Source: DHVE2 group archaeon
Lineage (GTDB): Archaea; Thermoplasmatota; Thermoplasmata; Thermoplasmatales; Aciduliprofundaceae
Length of the DNA: 6,437 nucleotides
NCBI GenBank assembly: GCA_027056155.1
Contig: JALULR010000221.1
Coordinates: 1 to 6,437 of the forward strand
Reading direction: 5' to 3'
The notes under the pieces are model-generated. The model had not been told where the DNA came from, searched no databases, and saw nothing but the letters and a program-made list of their open reading frames with translations. Shown here one piece after another: positions 6,275-6,437 of the stretch; position 1 is the stretch's first letter; every line of letters begins with the position of its first letter. The translations under genes were made by a program, and so were the position numbers.

Positions 6275-6437
6275 GCAATGTATTTGAGAGGCATATCAGG
6301 AAAGAATCGCTTTTTACGGAGCACAAGAACGCTCTTTATCCAGGATACTTACCAGACATATTGCCTCATAGAGAGAGCGAGATTGACCGCCTTGCAGAGA
6401 TTTTGGTCACCTCGCTGTACGGTGAGAAGCCTTCCAA
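6271..6437 (+). CDS. cdc6: Orc1/Cdc6 replication initiator (N-terminus only)
   Basis: Archaeal Orc1/Cdc6 is an AAA+ ATPase with a winged-helix domain that binds origin repeats and loads the MCM helicase. Only 55 codons plus two bases are in the window. The translation begins MSNVFERHIRKESLFTEHK and contains YLPDILPHRESEIDRLAEIL (26-45) and GEKPS (51-55). The L-P-x-x-L-P-H-R-E-x-E-I-x-x-L pattern followed by G-x-x-P-S is the standard lead-in to the Orc1/Cdc6 Walker A, which should begin within about ten residues past the edge. The ATG is supported by GGGTGG four bases upstream. Replication origins commonly flank such genes, so one may lie nearby, but the 93 bp gap before it is short for a full origin. 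Confidence 0.9.
   Translation, partial: MSNVFERHIRKESLFTEHKNALYPGYLPDILPHRESEIDRLAEILVTSLYGEKPS

Noticed and set aside
6141..6326. Minus-strand 61-residue frame across the hflX-cdc6 gap
   Set aside because: It spans the cdc6 promoter and runs antisense to two recognised genes; no ribosome site or family motif was seen.

Overview
This is an archaeal, most likely euryarchaeal, chromosomal window with moderate GC. The lineage call rests on the archaeal-type riboflavin synthase (RibC) and archaeal FAD synthetase (RibL), a ProRS of the archaeal/eukaryotic type with a C-terminal four-cysteine zinc domain and terminal tyrosine, an Orc1/Cdc6 N-terminus, and TATA-type promoters about 25 nt from the predicted start codons. 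That promoter spacing implies leaderless mRNAs. This habit, together with a FolC-type ligase, loosely suggests a Thermoplasmata-like lineage rather than a classical methanogen, but genus cannot be read from this window.

Left block (1-1964, minus strand): a tight flavin operon transcribed ribB > ribL > ribC > ribH. Genes overlap by 13 and 23 nt and the last pair is separated by 11 nt. It encodes DHBP synthase, FAD synthetase, riboflavin synthase and lumazine synthase (ribH runs off the left edge). RibB makes the four-carbon unit, RibH condenses it with the pyrimidine to give lumazine, RibC dismutates lumazine to riboflavin, and RibL adenylates FMN to FAD. The GTP-opening steps and the riboflavin kinase are not in the window. 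RibC and RibH are visibly paralogous neighbours.

Middle (1965-3715): an 83-102 bp divergent intergenic region, a 59-residue two-helix membrane protein of unknown function on the plus strand, then proS on the minus strand. The two stop codons interlock in a single TTAA. proS and the following folC share an 88 bp divergent promoter region with one TATA element for each direction.

Right block (3716-6437, plus strand): folC (Mur-ligase-type folylpolyglutamate/dihydrofolate synthase) overlaps hflX (ribosome-associated GTPase) by 22 nt. A 93 bp AT-rich gap with small repeats, a TATA-like element and a 12-codon mini-ORF follows. Then comes the start of orc1/cdc6, cut just before the expected Walker A motif.

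No mobile elements, CRISPR arrays, tRNA or rRNA genes were seen, and no gene-free stretch exceeds 300 bases. The genes are conserved housekeeping genes. The less explained parts are the small membrane protein, the RibL cysteine loss and the cdc6 leader. I found no convincing new multi-gene system.
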